Below, piece after piece: positions 40,835 to 50,030 of a stretch of 64,000 bases of DNA; positions within the stretch are counted from its first letter, which is position 1, and every line of letters starts with the position of its first letter. The DNA comes from Limnohabitans sp. 2KL-17 (GTDB lineage Bacteria > Pseudomonadota > Gammaproteobacteria > Burkholderiales > Burkholderiaceae_C), in NCBI RefSeq assembly GCF_003063415.1, contig NZ_NESK01000001.1, positions 124,001-188,000 on the forward strand, in the 5' to 3' direction. The notes beneath the pieces are model-generated. The model did no database searches and was not told where the DNA came from. It saw only the letters and a list, made by a program, of their open reading frames with translations. The translations under genes were made by a program, and so were the position numbers.

Positions 40835-41242
40835 TCAGGAAGCCTCGAAGTCTAACGAAGCCGAGTTCATGCAGTAGCGCAAGCCTGTGGGGGCGGGTCC
40901 GTCTTCGAACACGTGGCCCAGATGGGCGCCGCATTGTGCACACACGGTTTCAACGCGCCGCATGCCGAGACTCACGTCTACGTGCTCTTTGATGGCACCG
41001 TCGGTTGATGCCTGGTAAAAGCTGGGCCAGCCACAGCCTGCGTCAAATTTGGTGTCCGACTTGAAAAGTTCGGCGCTGCAGCAGATGCACCGGTAAGTAC
41101 CGCTGGCCCAATGGCCTTCGTATTTGCCGGTGAACGGGCGCTCTGTGGCCGCTTGCCGGGTGACTGCATAGGCCACAGGCTCAGCGCCTTTGCTGGCCAG
41201 CAGCTCGCGCCACTCTTTTTCGGTTTTTTGGATGGAGGTCAT
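40835..41242 (-). CDS. msrB: Peptide-methionine (R)-S-oxide reductase MsrB
   Basis: 135 residues. Reduces methionine-R-sulfoxide in proteins. The catalytic Cys124 sits in [11 protein letters not shown]. Zinc-ligand pairs CICC and CAQC are present, and GCGWPSFY is typical. ATG 41242 overlaps the selO stop (ATGA); an upstream ATG within selO is less likely. The link to selO, a redox-controlled AMPylase, is a conserved theme worth noting (see findings). Confidence 0.94.
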   Translation of the reverse strand: MTSIQKTEKEWRELLASKGAEPVAYAVTRQAATERPFTGKYEGHWASGTYRCICCSAELFKSDTKFDAGCGWPSFYQASTDGAIKEHVDVSLGMRRVETVCAQCGAHLGHVFEDGPAPTGLRYCMNSASLDFEAS

Positions 41243-42810
41243 GATGAACAGCTGATTTCCAGTTGGCCCGCCCAATCGGGCGGCAAGTCGGCATAGGTTT
41301 CAAAGCCTGGATGCTCGTCGAAGGGTGACTTTAACAAGTTGTGCAGGGTCTCGATTTCTGTGAAGTCGCCCGCCTTGGCCTGGCGAATGGCGGTTTCGGC
41401 CAAGTGGTTGCGCAGCACAAATTTGGGGTTGCTGCGCATCATTTGTTGGCCCATGGCCGCCAGGTTTTGCTTGCCCGCGCGGGCGGTGTACCGCGCCAGC
41501 CAAGCCAGCAGGCGAGGGCGGTCAAGCACCAGGTCGGTCACGGGGCTCCAGCCGTCCGGCTGCAAAGCCAAGCCTGCAGGTGACTCCGAAGTCAAGGTTT
41601 GCGATTGCTGCACTACGGCCAGGCTCAGTTGGCGCCAAAACCGGGTGAAATCCACTTTTTCCGAGGCCATGAATTGCATCAGGTCTTCCACCAATGTCCA
41701 GTCCGCTTCGCGCTCGGACTCGGGCGCCAGTGCACCCACCAGGCCGAGCTTGGCGCGCATGGCGTCGCCCAGAAAGACGGGAAACAAGGACTTGTAGCCC
41801 TCCAGGACTTGCAGCGTCATGTCCTGGTCGTCGATCAGGGGCGCGATGGCCTGGGCCAGACAAAACAGGTTCCAGTAGGCCACGTTGGGCTGCTTGCCAT
41901 AGGCGTAGCGGCCCTGGTGGTCCGAGTGGTTGCAGATGTGGCCCGGGTCAAACCCGTCCATGAACTGGAACGGGCCGTAGTCGATCGTCAGGCCGAGCAG
42001 GCTCATGTTGTCGGTGTTCATCACGCCGTGGCAAAAACCCACCGCCTGCCACTGGGCCAGCAAGCTGGCCGTGCGCTCCTGAACCTCGTCCAGCAAGGCT
42101 GCGTACACATTGCCTTGCCAAACCGCTGCACGCGCTTGGCATTCGGGCAGGTGGTGGGCGATGGCGTGGTCGGCCAGCGCCCGCAGGCTGTCGGTGTCGC
42201 CTTGTGCCGAAAAATGCTCGAAGTGACCAAAACGCAAAAAGCTTGGGGCCACACGCGCTACCACGGCGGCCGTTTCCAACTCTTCACGAAGCACCCGTTC
42301 AGTGGAAGCCACCAGGCTCAAGGCCCGGGTGGTCGCAATGCCCAGGCCGTGCATGGCTTCGCTGCACAAATACTCGCGAATGCTGGAGCGCAGCACCGCA
42401 CGGCCATCGCCACCCCTTGAATAAGGGGTGCGGCCAGCGCCTTTGAGCTGGATTTCCTGCGGGCCTTGTCTGGAAGCCGCCTCGCCCAGCCAAATGGCGC
42501 GGCCATCGCCCAATTGCCCAGCCCATTGCCCAAACTGGTGGCCGCTGTAGACCGTTGCCAAGGGCTCGGACCCGACCAGGGTGGCGTTGCCCGCAAGGGC
42601 TTGCAGGTGGTCGCTGTCAAAGATGTCTGAAGGCCAGCCCAGTTCGGTTCGCAAGCCCTCGTTGCAGGCTGCCCATCGGGGTGCCGCCAGGGGTGTGGGT
42701 TTCAGGGGCGTGAAAAACTGGGGGCCCAGTTGCTTCAGACGGTGTGTCCAGACCAGCGCTGGCGGCACATCGACTTCGGGTCCAGAAGTGTTCAAGGGTG
42801 AAAAATCCAT
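41239..42810 (-). CDS. selO: Protein adenylyltransferase SelO (YdiU)
   Basis: 523 residues. Pseudokinase-fold enzyme that transfers AMP to Ser/Thr/Tyr of target proteins. Seen: [60 protein letters not shown] and the C-terminal LEISCSS. The two cysteines that form the regulatory disulfide in E. coli SelO have counterparts in C293 (HICNHSDH) and C521 (SCSS). The start ATG 42810 lacks a strong Shine-Dalgarno; a TTGTCA-N6-TGACAA dyad lies just upstream. The gene is divergent from the acyl-CoA ligase. Confidence 0.94.
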   Translation of the reverse strand: MDFSPLNTSGPEVDVPPALVWTHRLKQLGPQFFTPLKPTPLAAPRWAACNEGLRTELGWPSDIFDSDHLQALAGNATLVGSEPLATVYSGHQFGQWAGQLGDGRAIWLGEAASRQGPQEIQLKGAGRTPYSRGGDGRAVLRSSIREYLCSEAMHGLGIATTRALSLVASTERVLREELETAAVVARVAPSFLRFGHFEHFSAQGDTDSLRALADHAIAHHLPECQARAAVWQGNVYAALLDEVQERTASLLAQWQAVGFCHGVMNTDNMSLLGLTIDYGPFQFMDGFDPGHICNHSDHQGRYAYGKQPNVAYWNLFCLAQAIAPLIDDQDMTLQVLEGYKSLFPVFLGDAMRAKLGLVGALAPESEREADWTLVEDLMQFMASEKVDFTRFWRQLSLAVVQQSQTLTSESPAGLALQPDGWSPVTDLVLDRPRLLAWLARYTARAGKQNLAAMGQQMMRSNPKFVLRNHLAETAIRQAKAGDFTEIETLHNLLKSPFDEHPGFETYADLPPDWAGQLEISCSS

Positions 42811-42817
42811 GCGCCGA

Positions 42818-42835
42818 TTGTCACGCCCTTGACAA
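42818..42835. promoter_or_regulatory. Dyad TTGTCA-N6-TGACAA between selO and the acyl-CoA ligase gene
   Basis: An exact 6-6-6 inverted repeat, eight bases before the selO start codon (minus strand) and about 95 bases before the ligase start. It also contains a perfect TTGACA (42829-42834) pointing toward the ligase, but the best -10 candidates are spaced too far. Either an operator or part of overlapping promoters. Confidence 0.35.
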
Positions 42836-42930
42836 GTACCCGGGGTTTGGCGGGTTTTAAGGCCATGAGCAGTAAGACTCCAGTGCACAATGAAATGCTT
42901 GAATTTCACCCACCTGACAGGAGACCCCCC

Positions 42931-44559
42931 ATGCTGGGACTGATGCAACAGCAATCACTGCTGATTTCTTCCTTGATCGAATTTGCCGAAAAGCACCACG
43001 GTGACGGTGAAGTTGTTTCGCGCAGGGTGGAGGGGGACATCCACCGCTACGCCTGGGCCGATGTGGCGCGTCGGGCGCGGCAAGTGGCCAACGCGCTGGA
43101 TGCGCAAAACCTGCCCCGGGGTGCCCGCATCGCCACCCTGGCCTGGAACGGCTACCGACACTTGGAGCTCTACTTTGGCGTGAGTGGTTCGGGTCGGGTG
43201 CTGCACACCATGAACCCGCGTCTGCACCCCGACCAACTGGCCTGGATCGCCAACCATGCCGAAGACCAAGTGCTGTGTTTCGACATGACCTTTCTGCCCT
43301 TGGTGCAAGCGGTTCATGCCAAGTGCACCACCATCACCCACTATGTGGCTTTGTGCGATGCCGACAAATTGCCGGCCGACACCGGCATCCCGAACCTGGT
43401 CAGCTACGAGGCTTGGATGGGCCAGCAGCCAGAGGCATACAACTGGCCCGAACTGGACGAAAACACGGCCTGTAGCCTCTGCTACACCAGCGGCACCACA
43501 GGCAACCCCAAGGGCGCTTTGTACAGCCACCGCTCGACGGTGTTGCATGCCTATGCAGCGGCTTTGCCCGACTCGATGTGCATTTCAGCGCGCGATGCGA
43601 TCTTGCCGGTGGTGCCCATGTTCCACGTCAACGCCTGGGGCATTCCCTACAGCGCAGCCATGGCTGGGGCCAAACTGGTGTTTCCCGGTCCGGCCCTCGA
43701 TGGCAAATCGGTTTATGAACTGATTGAGTCCGAAGGCGTGACCTTTGCTGCAGGCGTGCCCACCGTCTGGCAAATGCTGCTGGGCCACATGAAGCCCGCA
43801 GGCCTGAAGTTCAGCCGACTCAACCGCACCGTGATCGGCGGCTCGGCTTGCCCACCGGCCATGATCGACGCCTTCCGGCAGGACTACAGCGTCGATGTGC
43901 TGCATGCCTGGGGCATGACCGAGTTGAGCCCGTTGGGCACGGTTTGCACCCTGAAAAACAAACACCTGAGCCTGCCTGCCGAGGCGCAGATGAAACTGCG
44001 CATGAAGCAAGGCCGCTGTATTTTTGGCATTGACATGAAAATCGTCGATGAAAACGGCAAGTCCTTGCCCCACGATGGCAAGTCCGCTGGCGATCTGCTG
44101 GTCAAGGGCCCTTGGGTGATTGCCGCTTATTTCAAGCAGGAAGGCGGCAACCCGCTGGTCGACGGTTGGTTCCCCACGGGTGATGTGGCCTCTATCGATG
44201 CCGATGGGTTCATGCAGATCACCGACCGCAGCAAGGATGTGATCAAGTCTGGTGGCGAATGGATCAGCTCCATCGATGTCGAAAACATCGCCATGGCACA
44301 CCCGGCAGTGGCCATGGCCGCCTGCATTGGCATGCGTCACCCCAAGTGGGATGAGCGGCCGATCGTCTGTGTGGTCAAAAAGCCCGGGGCAGAGGTCAGC
44401 CGAGATGAGTTGATCGCTTTTTACGAAGGCAAGACTGCCAAATGGCAAATTCCGGACGACGTGGTCTTTGTCGAAGCCATCCCTTTGGGGGGCACCGGCA
44501 AGATGCTCAAAACGCGTTTGCGGGAGCAGTTGGCAGACTACGTGTTGCCAGGTCTTTGA
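42931..44559 (+). CDS. AMP-forming fatty acyl-CoA ligase family enzyme (medium-chain/DmdB-like)
   Basis: 542 residues. ANL superfamily: the P-loop [11 protein letters not shown] starts at residue 185, and [35 protein letters not shown] covers the A7-A8 core motifs. The catalytic Lys lies near the C-terminus in the [12 protein letters not shown] segment. It activates a carboxylic acid as its CoA thioester. The length and N-terminus ([28 protein letters not shown]) recall medium-chain ligases and DmdB, which acts on methylmercaptopropionate. ATG 42931 is supported by ACAGGAGA (42917-42924). It heads the catabolic region. Confidence 0.88.
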   Translation: MLGLMQQQSLLISSLIEFAEKHHGDGEVVSRRVEGDIHRYAWADVARRARQVANALDAQNLPRGARIATLAWNGYRHLELYFGVSGSGRVLHTMNPRLHPDQLAWIANHAEDQVLCFDMTFLPLVQAVHAKCTTITHYVALCDADKLPADTGIPNLVSYEAWMGQQPEAYNWPELDENTACSLCYTSGTTGNPKGALYSHRSTVLHAYAAALPDSMCISARDAILPVVPMFHVNAWGIPYSAAMAGAKLVFPGPALDGKSVYELIESEGVTFAAGVPTVWQMLLGHMKPAGLKFSRLNRTVIGGSACPPAMIDAFRQDYSVDVLHAWGMTELSPLGTVCTLKNKHLSLPAEAQMKLRMKQGRCIFGIDMKIVDENGKSLPHDGKSAGDLLVKGPWVIAAYFKQEGGNPLVDGWFPTGDVASIDADGFMQITDRSKDVIKSGGEWISSIDVENIAMAHPAVAMAACIGMRHPKWDERPIVCVVKKPGAEVSRDELIAFYEGKTAKWQIPDDVVFVEAIPLGGTGKMLKTRLREQLADYVLPGL

Positions 44560-44692
44560 CCTTTCTCAAAGCCGCACGATTTCAAGTCGCGCGGGTGATA
44601 TGGCTTAGGGGCAAACCCCAAGCCCTTTCCTGCGTTCAGCGGTTACGCTGAGATCATTCTGAATCGCATAACTTCAACACTGGAGACTTTGA

Positions 44693-45925
44693 ATGAAAAC
44701 CACCACCCATTTGATCGCCGCTGCCGCTTTGGCAGCATGTGCCATGACCGCGCATGCGCAAAAAGGCGAAACTGTCAAAATCGCGCACATTGATCCTCTT
44801 TCCGGCCTCATGGGCCCCGTGGGCACCAACCAGCTCAAGAGCTTTCAGTTTTTCGCAGAGAAATTCAGCAAGACCAACCCGGCTGGCGTCAAGTTCGAGA
44901 TGGTCTCCTTTGACAACAAGCTCAGCCCTGCTGAAAGTCTGAATGCCTTGAAGGCGGCGATGGACCAAGGCGTGCGCTACATCGCACAAGGCAACGGCTC
45001 GTCTGTTGCTGGCGCCCTGATCGAAGCGGTTAACAAACACAACGAACGCAACCCCGGCAAAGAAATCATTTTCCTCAATTACGCAGCGGTTGATCCTGAC
45101 TTCACCAACAGCAAATGCAGCTATTGGCACTTCCGTTTTGATGCAGATACATCGATGAAGATCGAGGCGATGACCACCTTCATGAAAGACGACAAGGACG
45201 TCAAGAAGGTCTATTTGTTCAATCAGAACTATTCGCACGGTCAACAGGTCGCCAAGTTCGCCAAAGAAAACCTGGCCCGTAAGCGTGCTGATGTACAAAT
45301 TGTGGGCGAAGACCTTCACCCACTGGCTCAGGTGCGTGATTTCTCACCCTACATCGCCAAGATCAAGGCCTCAGGTGCCGACACCGTGATCACCGGTAAC
45401 TGGGGTTCTGACCTGGCCTTGTTGGTCAAGGCGGCCAACGAAGGCGGTTACACCGGCAAGTTCTACACCTATTACACCGGTGTGACGGGCACGCCCACAG
45501 CACTGGGTCAAAGCGGCGCAGGCCGGGTTTACCAGATTGCATACAACCACTACAACATGGGAGGCGACATGGGCAAGTGGATGGGCGAGTTCAAGCAGAA
45601 GTTCAATGACGACTTCTACACCGGCTCTGTCGTCACCATCTTCAACGCCCTGGGTGCAGCCATGGCCAAAGCCAAGTCCACCGACCCTGTGAAAGTGGCG
45701 GCGGCTCTGGAAGGTATCAAGTACCAAAACTACAACGGCGAAGTCGAGATGCGTAAAACAGACCATCAGTTGCAGCAACCGCTGTACATGACCGTTTGGC
45801 AAAAAGCCGACAAGAAGTACCCTTACAGCCCCGAAAACACGGGCATGACATTGGCGCCAGTCAAGGAATTTCCTTCTTATGTGTCCAGCACGCCCACCAG
45901 CTGCCAGATGAAGCGTCCTGGTTAA
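44693..45925 (+). CDS. livK: Branched-chain amino acid-type ABC transporter, periplasmic binding protein
   Basis: 410 residues. A Sec signal peptide ends at about residue 22 (MTAHAQ|KGE). The mature protein is a type I periplasmic binding fold of the Peripla_BP_6 class: IAHIDPLSGLMGPVG, QGNGSSVAGALIEAV and a hinge-region segment near NWGSDLALLVKAA. The ligand is unknown; members of this family bind branched-chain amino acids, amides, aromatic acids or short organic acids. A GGAG precedes the start. A terminator-like hairpin follows, so the binding protein can be made in excess over the permeases. Confidence 0.88.
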   Translation: MKTTTHLIAAAALAACAMTAHAQKGETVKIAHIDPLSGLMGPVGTNQLKSFQFFAEKFSKTNPAGVKFEMVSFDNKLSPAESLNALKAAMDQGVRYIAQGNGSSVAGALIEAVNKHNERNPGKEIIFLNYAAVDPDFTNSKCSYWHFRFDADTSMKIEAMTTFMKDDKDVKKVYLFNQNYSHGQQVAKFAKENLARKRADVQIVGEDLHPLAQVRDFSPYIAKIKASGADTVITGNWGSDLALLVKAANEGGYTGKFYTYYTGVTGTPTALGQSGAGRVYQIAYNHYNMGGDMGKWMGEFKQKFNDDFYTGSVVTIFNALGAAMAKAKSTDPVKVAAALEGIKYQNYNGEVEMRKTDHQLQQPLYMTVWQKADKKYPYSPENTGMTLAPVKEFPSYVSSTPTSCQMKRPG

Positions 45926-45962
45926 TTCCGGTACGTTTGTCGCACATCCCGTCTTGCACCGC

Positions 45963-46038
45963 ACAGGCCCTGGGCCTGTTGCCGTGAAGCCGGTGGGGTC
46001 AAGGCCCGATCAACTGTTCGTTCATCGGGCTTTTTTTT
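45963..46038 (+). terminator. Tandem hairpins and T8 between the binding protein and permease genes
   Basis: First hairpin: ACAGGCCC (45963-45970) and GGGCCTGT (45972-45979), exact. Second: GCCCGAT (46004-46010) and ATCGGGC (46024-46030) around a 13-base loop, directly followed by eight T (46031-46038). The second is a good intrinsic terminator. Inside a transporter operon it should cause partial termination, lowering permease and ATPase mRNA relative to the binding protein. Confidence 0.75.
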
Positions 46039-46126
46039 GGGCTTCGATTCCAACTTGTTGTGGGTATGCGGCTTAAGGCCTGCTTTCAATATCGCCGTTA
46101 GACCCTGAAGGGTCTGGAAAGTATTT

Positions 46127-47161
46127 ATGGAGTTTTTCATCATCTCCATGCTCAACGGTTTGAGTTATGGACTGTTGCTCTTCATGCTCAGCTCCGGGCT
46201 GACCTTGATTTTCAGCATGATGGGTGTGCTCAACTTCGCGCATGCCAGTTTTTACATGATCGGCGCCTATTTCGGCTACACCCTGACAGGCTGGATCGGA
46301 TTTTGGCCTGCACTGGTGATGGCGCCGCTCTTGGTAGGGGCCTGTGGTGCTTTGTTCGAGCGCGTTACGTTGCGCAAGGTTCACCCATTTGGGCACGTCC
46401 CTGAATTGCTAGTGACTTTTGGCCTGTCTTATGTGGCGCTGGAACTGGTGCAACTGGTCTGGGGCCGCACGGCGGTGGAATTTGCGCCGCCTGAAATTTT
46501 GCGCAGCTCAGCCTTTACCCTGATCAACCATTCGGTCAACGGTCTGAGTTTTGTTTGGGGTTCGGCACCTGCAGAGGCTTGCACGGCGGCAGACGCCGCC
46601 ATTCGTTTGGTGTGTTCGCCCTTTCCTGCGACACGAGGCTTCATGATGCTGGTGGCCTTGTTGATGCTGTTGTCTTTGTGGTTGCTGCTGACGCGCACAC
46701 GTATTGGCTTGGTCATTCAGGCCGCCTTGACCCACCCCGAAATGGTGGAATCACTGGGCCACAACGTGCCGCGTGTCTTCATGCTGGTGTTTGGTGCGGG
46801 CACGGGCCTGGCTGGTTTGGCCGGCGTGATCGGGGGCAGCACCTTTGTGACTGAACCCGCCATGGCCGCCACCGTTGGATCGGTCATTTTTGTGGTGGTG
46901 GTGGTGGGCGGCATGGGCTCGTTGTCGGGGGCTTTTTTGGCCTCGGTGCTGATCGGCGTGATCCAGACCTTTGCCGTGGCCGTCGACTATTCGTTTCTCA
47001 CTTTGGCCAAGGACATGGGTTGGGCCTTGTCGGCTGCAACGCAAGAGAACTCGTTTGCCAAACTCACGCTGTCTCAAGTGGCACCCATCTTGCCTTACCT
47101 GTTTCTGGTGCTGATCCTGATCTTCCGGCCCAAGGGTCTTTTGGGCACACGCGAGGGTTAA
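46127..47161 (+). CDS. livH: Branched-chain amino acid-type ABC permease LivH
   Basis: 344 residues, about eight to nine transmembrane helices. LivH-type start FFIISMLNGLSYGLLLFMLSSGLTLIFSMMGVLNFAH and the EAA-like GHNVPRVFMLVFGAGTGLAGLAGVIGG loop are visible. It is longer than E. coli LivH (308 residues) because of a periplasmic insertion (about 130-170, with SAPAEACTAADAAIRLVCSPFPA) that holds two cysteines which could form a disulfide. It forms the membrane channel with LivM. A small GACCCT/AGGGTC hairpin (46101-46114) precedes its ribosome-binding site. Confidence 0.9.
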   Translation: MEFFIISMLNGLSYGLLLFMLSSGLTLIFSMMGVLNFAHASFYMIGAYFGYTLTGWIGFWPALVMAPLLVGACGALFERVTLRKVHPFGHVPELLVTFGLSYVALELVQLVWGRTAVEFAPPEILRSSAFTLINHSVNGLSFVWGSAPAEACTAADAAIRLVCSPFPATRGFMMLVALLMLLSLWLLLTRTRIGLVIQAALTHPEMVESLGHNVPRVFMLVFGAGTGLAGLAGVIGGSTFVTEPAMAATVGSVIFVVVVVGGMGSLSGAFLASVLIGVIQTFAVAVDYSFLTLAKDMGWALSAATQENSFAKLTLSQVAPILPYLFLVLILIFRPKGLLGTREG

Positions 47162-47164
47162 GAC

Positions 47165-48457
47165 ATGGCTGCTGTTTACAAATTCAAACCTTACAACGTG
47201 GGCCGCTGGGTCATATGGAGCCTGTTCGGGCTGTTGCTGTTGCTGGCACCGCTGGTTTTCACCAGCAACCTGTCGACCACCATGCTGGCCCAAATGGGCA
47301 TTGCCATCATCGCCTGCCTGTCCTACAACATCTTGCTGGGGCAGGGCGGCATGCTCAGCTTTGGCCATGCGGTCTACACGGGTCTGGGCTCTTACATGGC
47401 CATCCATGCGCTCAATGCCGTCAGTGGCGGTACGCTGAACATTCCGGTCAGCCTGCTGCCCATCGTGGGCGGCGTGGCGGGCATGGGCTTTGCCATCCTG
47501 CTGGGCTGGGTCACGACCCGCAAGTCGGGCACACCCTTTGCCATGATCACGCTGGGTGTGGCCGAGTTGGTGTTCGCCATGTCGCTCATGTTTTCTGAGT
47601 TTTTCGGGGGTGAGGCAGGTGTGTCGGGCAACCGGGTTGCTGGCCAGCCATTCTTTGGCATCAGCTACGGGCCTCAAATTGAGGTTTATTACCTGATTGC
47701 CGCCTACACCTTTGTGTGTGTGGCCCTGATGTATGCCTTCACCCAAACGCCGCTGGGGCGTATTCTGAATGCGGTGCGCGACAACCCGGAGCGCGTCGAG
47801 TTCATTGGCTACAACACCCAGCGCGTGCGCTACTTTGCCTTTGTGATTGCAGGCTTTTTTGCAGGCATCGCTGGCGGCTTGGGCGCGCTGAACTTTGAAA
47901 TCGTGACCGCTGAAGTGGTGGGTGCAGGGCGCTCGGGTGCTTACTTGTTGTTCACCTTTTTGGGGGGGGCCACTTTCTTCTTTGGTCCCATCATTGGCGC
48001 GATCTTGATGATCATTGCCTTTGTGCTGTTGTCTGAGCTGACCAAGGCCTGGCTTTTGTACATGGGACTGGTTTTCTTGTTCATGGTCATGTATGCACCG
48101 GGCGGCATTGCCAGCTTGATCATGATGAACCTGCGGGTGGCCAAGTTCGGCAAACTGCGCCAAATCTGGACCAGCTACCTGGGCTTGGGCCTGACAGCCA
48201 TCGTGATGCTGGCCGGCGCGGGGGCCATGATCGAGATGGTGTATCACCTGCAACTTAACTCGGCCCTGGGTGACAGTGTTCAATTCATGGGTGCCACACT
48301 CAACGCCAAAGGCATTGACAGCTGGTTTGGATCGGCCTTTGTGATGCTCACCGGCCTGGGCTTGTTTGAGCTGGCCAGGCGCCAATTTGTGCACGACTGG
48401 GGTGACATCCAGACCGAGATCGAAAAAGAAATCAAGCGAAGGGAGACTGCTTTATGA
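47165..48457 (+). CDS. livM: Branched-chain amino acid-type ABC permease LivM with C-terminal extension
   Basis: 430 residues. The core has the LivM features: QMGIAIIACLSYNILLGQGGMLSFGHAVYTGLGSY, and LRAVRDNPERVEF-like NAVRDNPERVEFIGYN coupling region. After the usual end (about residue 320) there is an extra ~100 residues with two more predicted transmembrane helices (about 340-360 and 390-405) and a charged cytoplasmic tail ending EIEKEIKRRETAL. The extension is not part of the classical family. The stop overlaps the livG start. Confidence 0.88.
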   Translation: MAAVYKFKPYNVGRWVIWSLFGLLLLLAPLVFTSNLSTTMLAQMGIAIIACLSYNILLGQGGMLSFGHAVYTGLGSYMAIHALNAVSGGTLNIPVSLLPIVGGVAGMGFAILLGWVTTRKSGTPFAMITLGVAELVFAMSLMFSEFFGGEAGVSGNRVAGQPFFGISYGPQIEVYYLIAAYTFVCVALMYAFTQTPLGRILNAVRDNPERVEFIGYNTQRVRYFAFVIAGFFAGIAGGLGALNFEIVTAEVVGAGRSGAYLLFTFLGGATFFFGPIIGAILMIIAFVLLSELTKAWLLYMGLVFLFMVMYAPGGIASLIMMNLRVAKFGKLRQIWTSYLGLGLTAIVMLAGAGAMIEMVYHLQLNSALGDSVQFMGATLNAKGIDSWFGSAFVMLTGLGLFELARRQFVHDWGDIQTEIEKEIKRRETAL

Positions 48458-49224
48458 GTTACGCCCTTGAACTCAAAGATGTGCGCAAGAATTTCGGCAA
48501 GACCGAAATCATCCGGGGTGTGAGTCTTTCGGTGCAGTCCGGAGAGCGCGTGGCCGTGATTGGCCCCAACGGGGCGGGCAAGTCCACCTTGTTCAATCTG
48601 ATCAGCGGCCGTTTTGGTCCGACCAGTGGCGATATTTTGCTCAATGGGCAACGCATCCAGAACAAGACGCCCTATGAAATCAACCGCATGGGTTTGTCGC
48701 GCAGCTTCCAGATCACCAACATCTTTCCCAAGCTCAGCGTGTTTGAAAATCTGCGCTGTGCAGTGCTTTGGAGCCTTGGCTACAAATACACTTTTTTCAA
48801 GTTTCTCTCGGGTTTGAAAGACGCCAACGAGCGCACCGACCAGTTGCTTCAGATGATTCGACTGGACAAAAAACGCGATGTGCTTGCAGTGAACCTGACC
48901 TACGCCGAGCAGCGCGCACTCGAGATTGGGGTCACGATTGCGGGCGGGGCCGATGTGATTTTGCTTGATGAACCCACGGCGGGCATGAGCAAAAGCGAGA
49001 CTTCGCGTTTCATTCAGCTCATCAAGGAGGTCACTGTGGGCAAAACCCTGCTCACGGTCGAGCACGACATGGGCGTGGTGTTCGGTCTGGCGGACAAAAT
49101 CGCAGTGGTGGTTTACGGCGAAGTGATTGCCTTCGACACGCCAGAGGCTGTGCGCGCCAATGCCCAGGTGCAAGAAGCCTACCTGGGCTCATCCGTTGCA
49201 GACAGCCAAGCAGGAGGCCACTGA
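48454..49224 (+). CDS. livG: Branched-chain amino acid-type ABC ATPase LivG
   Basis: 256 residues. Walker A GPNGAGKST, Q-loop SRSFQITNIFPKLS, a divergent signature (LTYAEQRALEIG, usual in LivG-like proteins), Walker B VILLDEPTAGMS and H-loop VEHDMGVVFGLADKI are visible. It pairs with LivF to drive the transporter. Start and stop both overlap the neighbouring genes (ATGA with livM, TGATG with livF). Confidence 0.92.
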   Translation: MSYALELKDVRKNFGKTEIIRGVSLSVQSGERVAVIGPNGAGKSTLFNLISGRFGPTSGDILLNGQRIQNKTPYEINRMGLSRSFQITNIFPKLSVFENLRCAVLWSLGYKYTFFKFLSGLKDANERTDQLLQMIRLDKKRDVLAVNLTYAEQRALEIGVTIAGGADVILLDEPTAGMSKSETSRFIQLIKEVTVGKTLLTVEHDMGVVFGLADKIAVVVYGEVIAFDTPEAVRANAQVQEAYLGSSVADSQAGGH

Positions 49225-49919
49225 TGTTGCGAGTCGAAAATCTGCACGCCTATTACGGCAAAAGCCATGTGCTGCATGGTGTGAATTTTGAAGTGGGTCA
49301 AGGCCAGATTGTGGCCCTGCTGGGGCGCAACGGCTCGGGCCGATCCACCACGGCCAAAGCCATCATGGGCCTGGTGGAATGCCAAGGTCGAATCGACTGG
49401 AAAGGCCAACCGATTCAAGGTAAAAAAGCGTACGAGATCGCGCACTTGGGCATCGGCTATGTGCCGGAAAATCGCGACATTTTTCCCAAGCTCACGGTCC
49501 ACCAAAACCTGCAACTGGGGCAAAAGCAAAAGGGCCAAAATGGCCGTTGGTCTTTTGATGACATGTACGCCATGTTTCCGCGCCTCAAGGAGCGCGAACA
49601 CACCGAAGCCGGGGTTTTGTCCGGCGGTGAGCAGCAAATGCTCACACTGTGCCGCACCCTGATGGGTGACCCTGACCTGATCATCATTGATGAGCCGACA
49701 GAAGGTCTGGCGCCCAAAATTGTTGAATTAGTGGGGCAGTACCTGCAAAACCTCAAGTCGCGTGGGATTTCTGTCTTGTTGATCGAGCAAAAATTGACCA
49801 TTGCCATGCGCATTTCGGACCGTGCCCTCGTCATGGGCCACGGCAGCATCGTCTTTCAGGGCACCCCCGATGAGTTACGCGACAACACCTACATCCGCAA
49901 GGAGTGGCTGGAGGTCTGA
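49224..49919 (+). CDS. livF: Branched-chain amino acid-type ABC ATPase LivF, with Arg in place of Walker A Lys
   Basis: 231 residues. Family features: VENLHAYYGKSHVLHGV, Q-loop YVPENRDIFPKLTV, signature LSGGEQQML, Walker B LIIIDEPTEGL and the LivF end ISVLLIEQ...ISDRALVMGHG. The P-loop reads GRNGSGRSTT: the codon for the canonical Lys is CGA (Arg). Lys-to-Arg changes usually reduce ATP hydrolysis, so the LivG site may carry most of the activity. I recall similar Arg P-loops in some Burkholderiales LivF-like proteins, which would make it a lineage trait and not an error. The next gene has its own promoter region. Confidence 0.9.
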   Translation: MLRVENLHAYYGKSHVLHGVNFEVGQGQIVALLGRNGSGRSTTAKAIMGLVECQGRIDWKGQPIQGKKAYEIAHLGIGYVPENRDIFPKLTVHQNLQLGQKQKGQNGRWSFDDMYAMFPRLKEREHTEAGVLSGGEQQMLTLCRTLMGDPDLIIIDEPTEGLAPKIVELVGQYLQNLKSRGISVLLIEQKLTIAMRISDRALVMGHGSIVFQGTPDELRDNTYIRKEWLEV

Positions 49920-49946
49920 TGGCCGTCTCTGTTGCGACAACCGGGG

Positions 49947-50004
49947 TTGGGTTGAGTTCGTTTTTTATGACTACAATGCAAAAAACGAACGGTCGTTCTT
50001 TTTT
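49947..50004 (+). promoter_or_regulatory. Promoter with TetR-style operator before the FadB-like gene
   Basis: GAACG-GT-CGTTC (49987-49998) is an inverted repeat, extended by A/T pairs to 49981-50004 with one mismatch. TACAAT at 49972-49977 is a good -10; TTGAGT (49952) or TTGGGT (49947) are imperfect -35s with 14 or 19 bases spacing. Transcription would begin at about 49984, inside the repeat, so a bound repressor would block it. The shape resembles operators of TetR-type fatty-acid regulators in betaproteobacteria; the regulator gene is not in the window. AAAGGAAG precedes the ATG at 50031. Confidence 0.6.
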
Positions 50005-50030
50005 AATTTTTCACGCAAAGGAAGTCCAGC

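Noticed and set aside
46751..48394. 547-codon open frame on the minus strand opposite livH/livM
   Set aside because: Its translation is rich in His, Gln, Arg and Ala with no domain, which is typical of antisense frames in GC-rich genes; the sense genes are clear ABC permeases.
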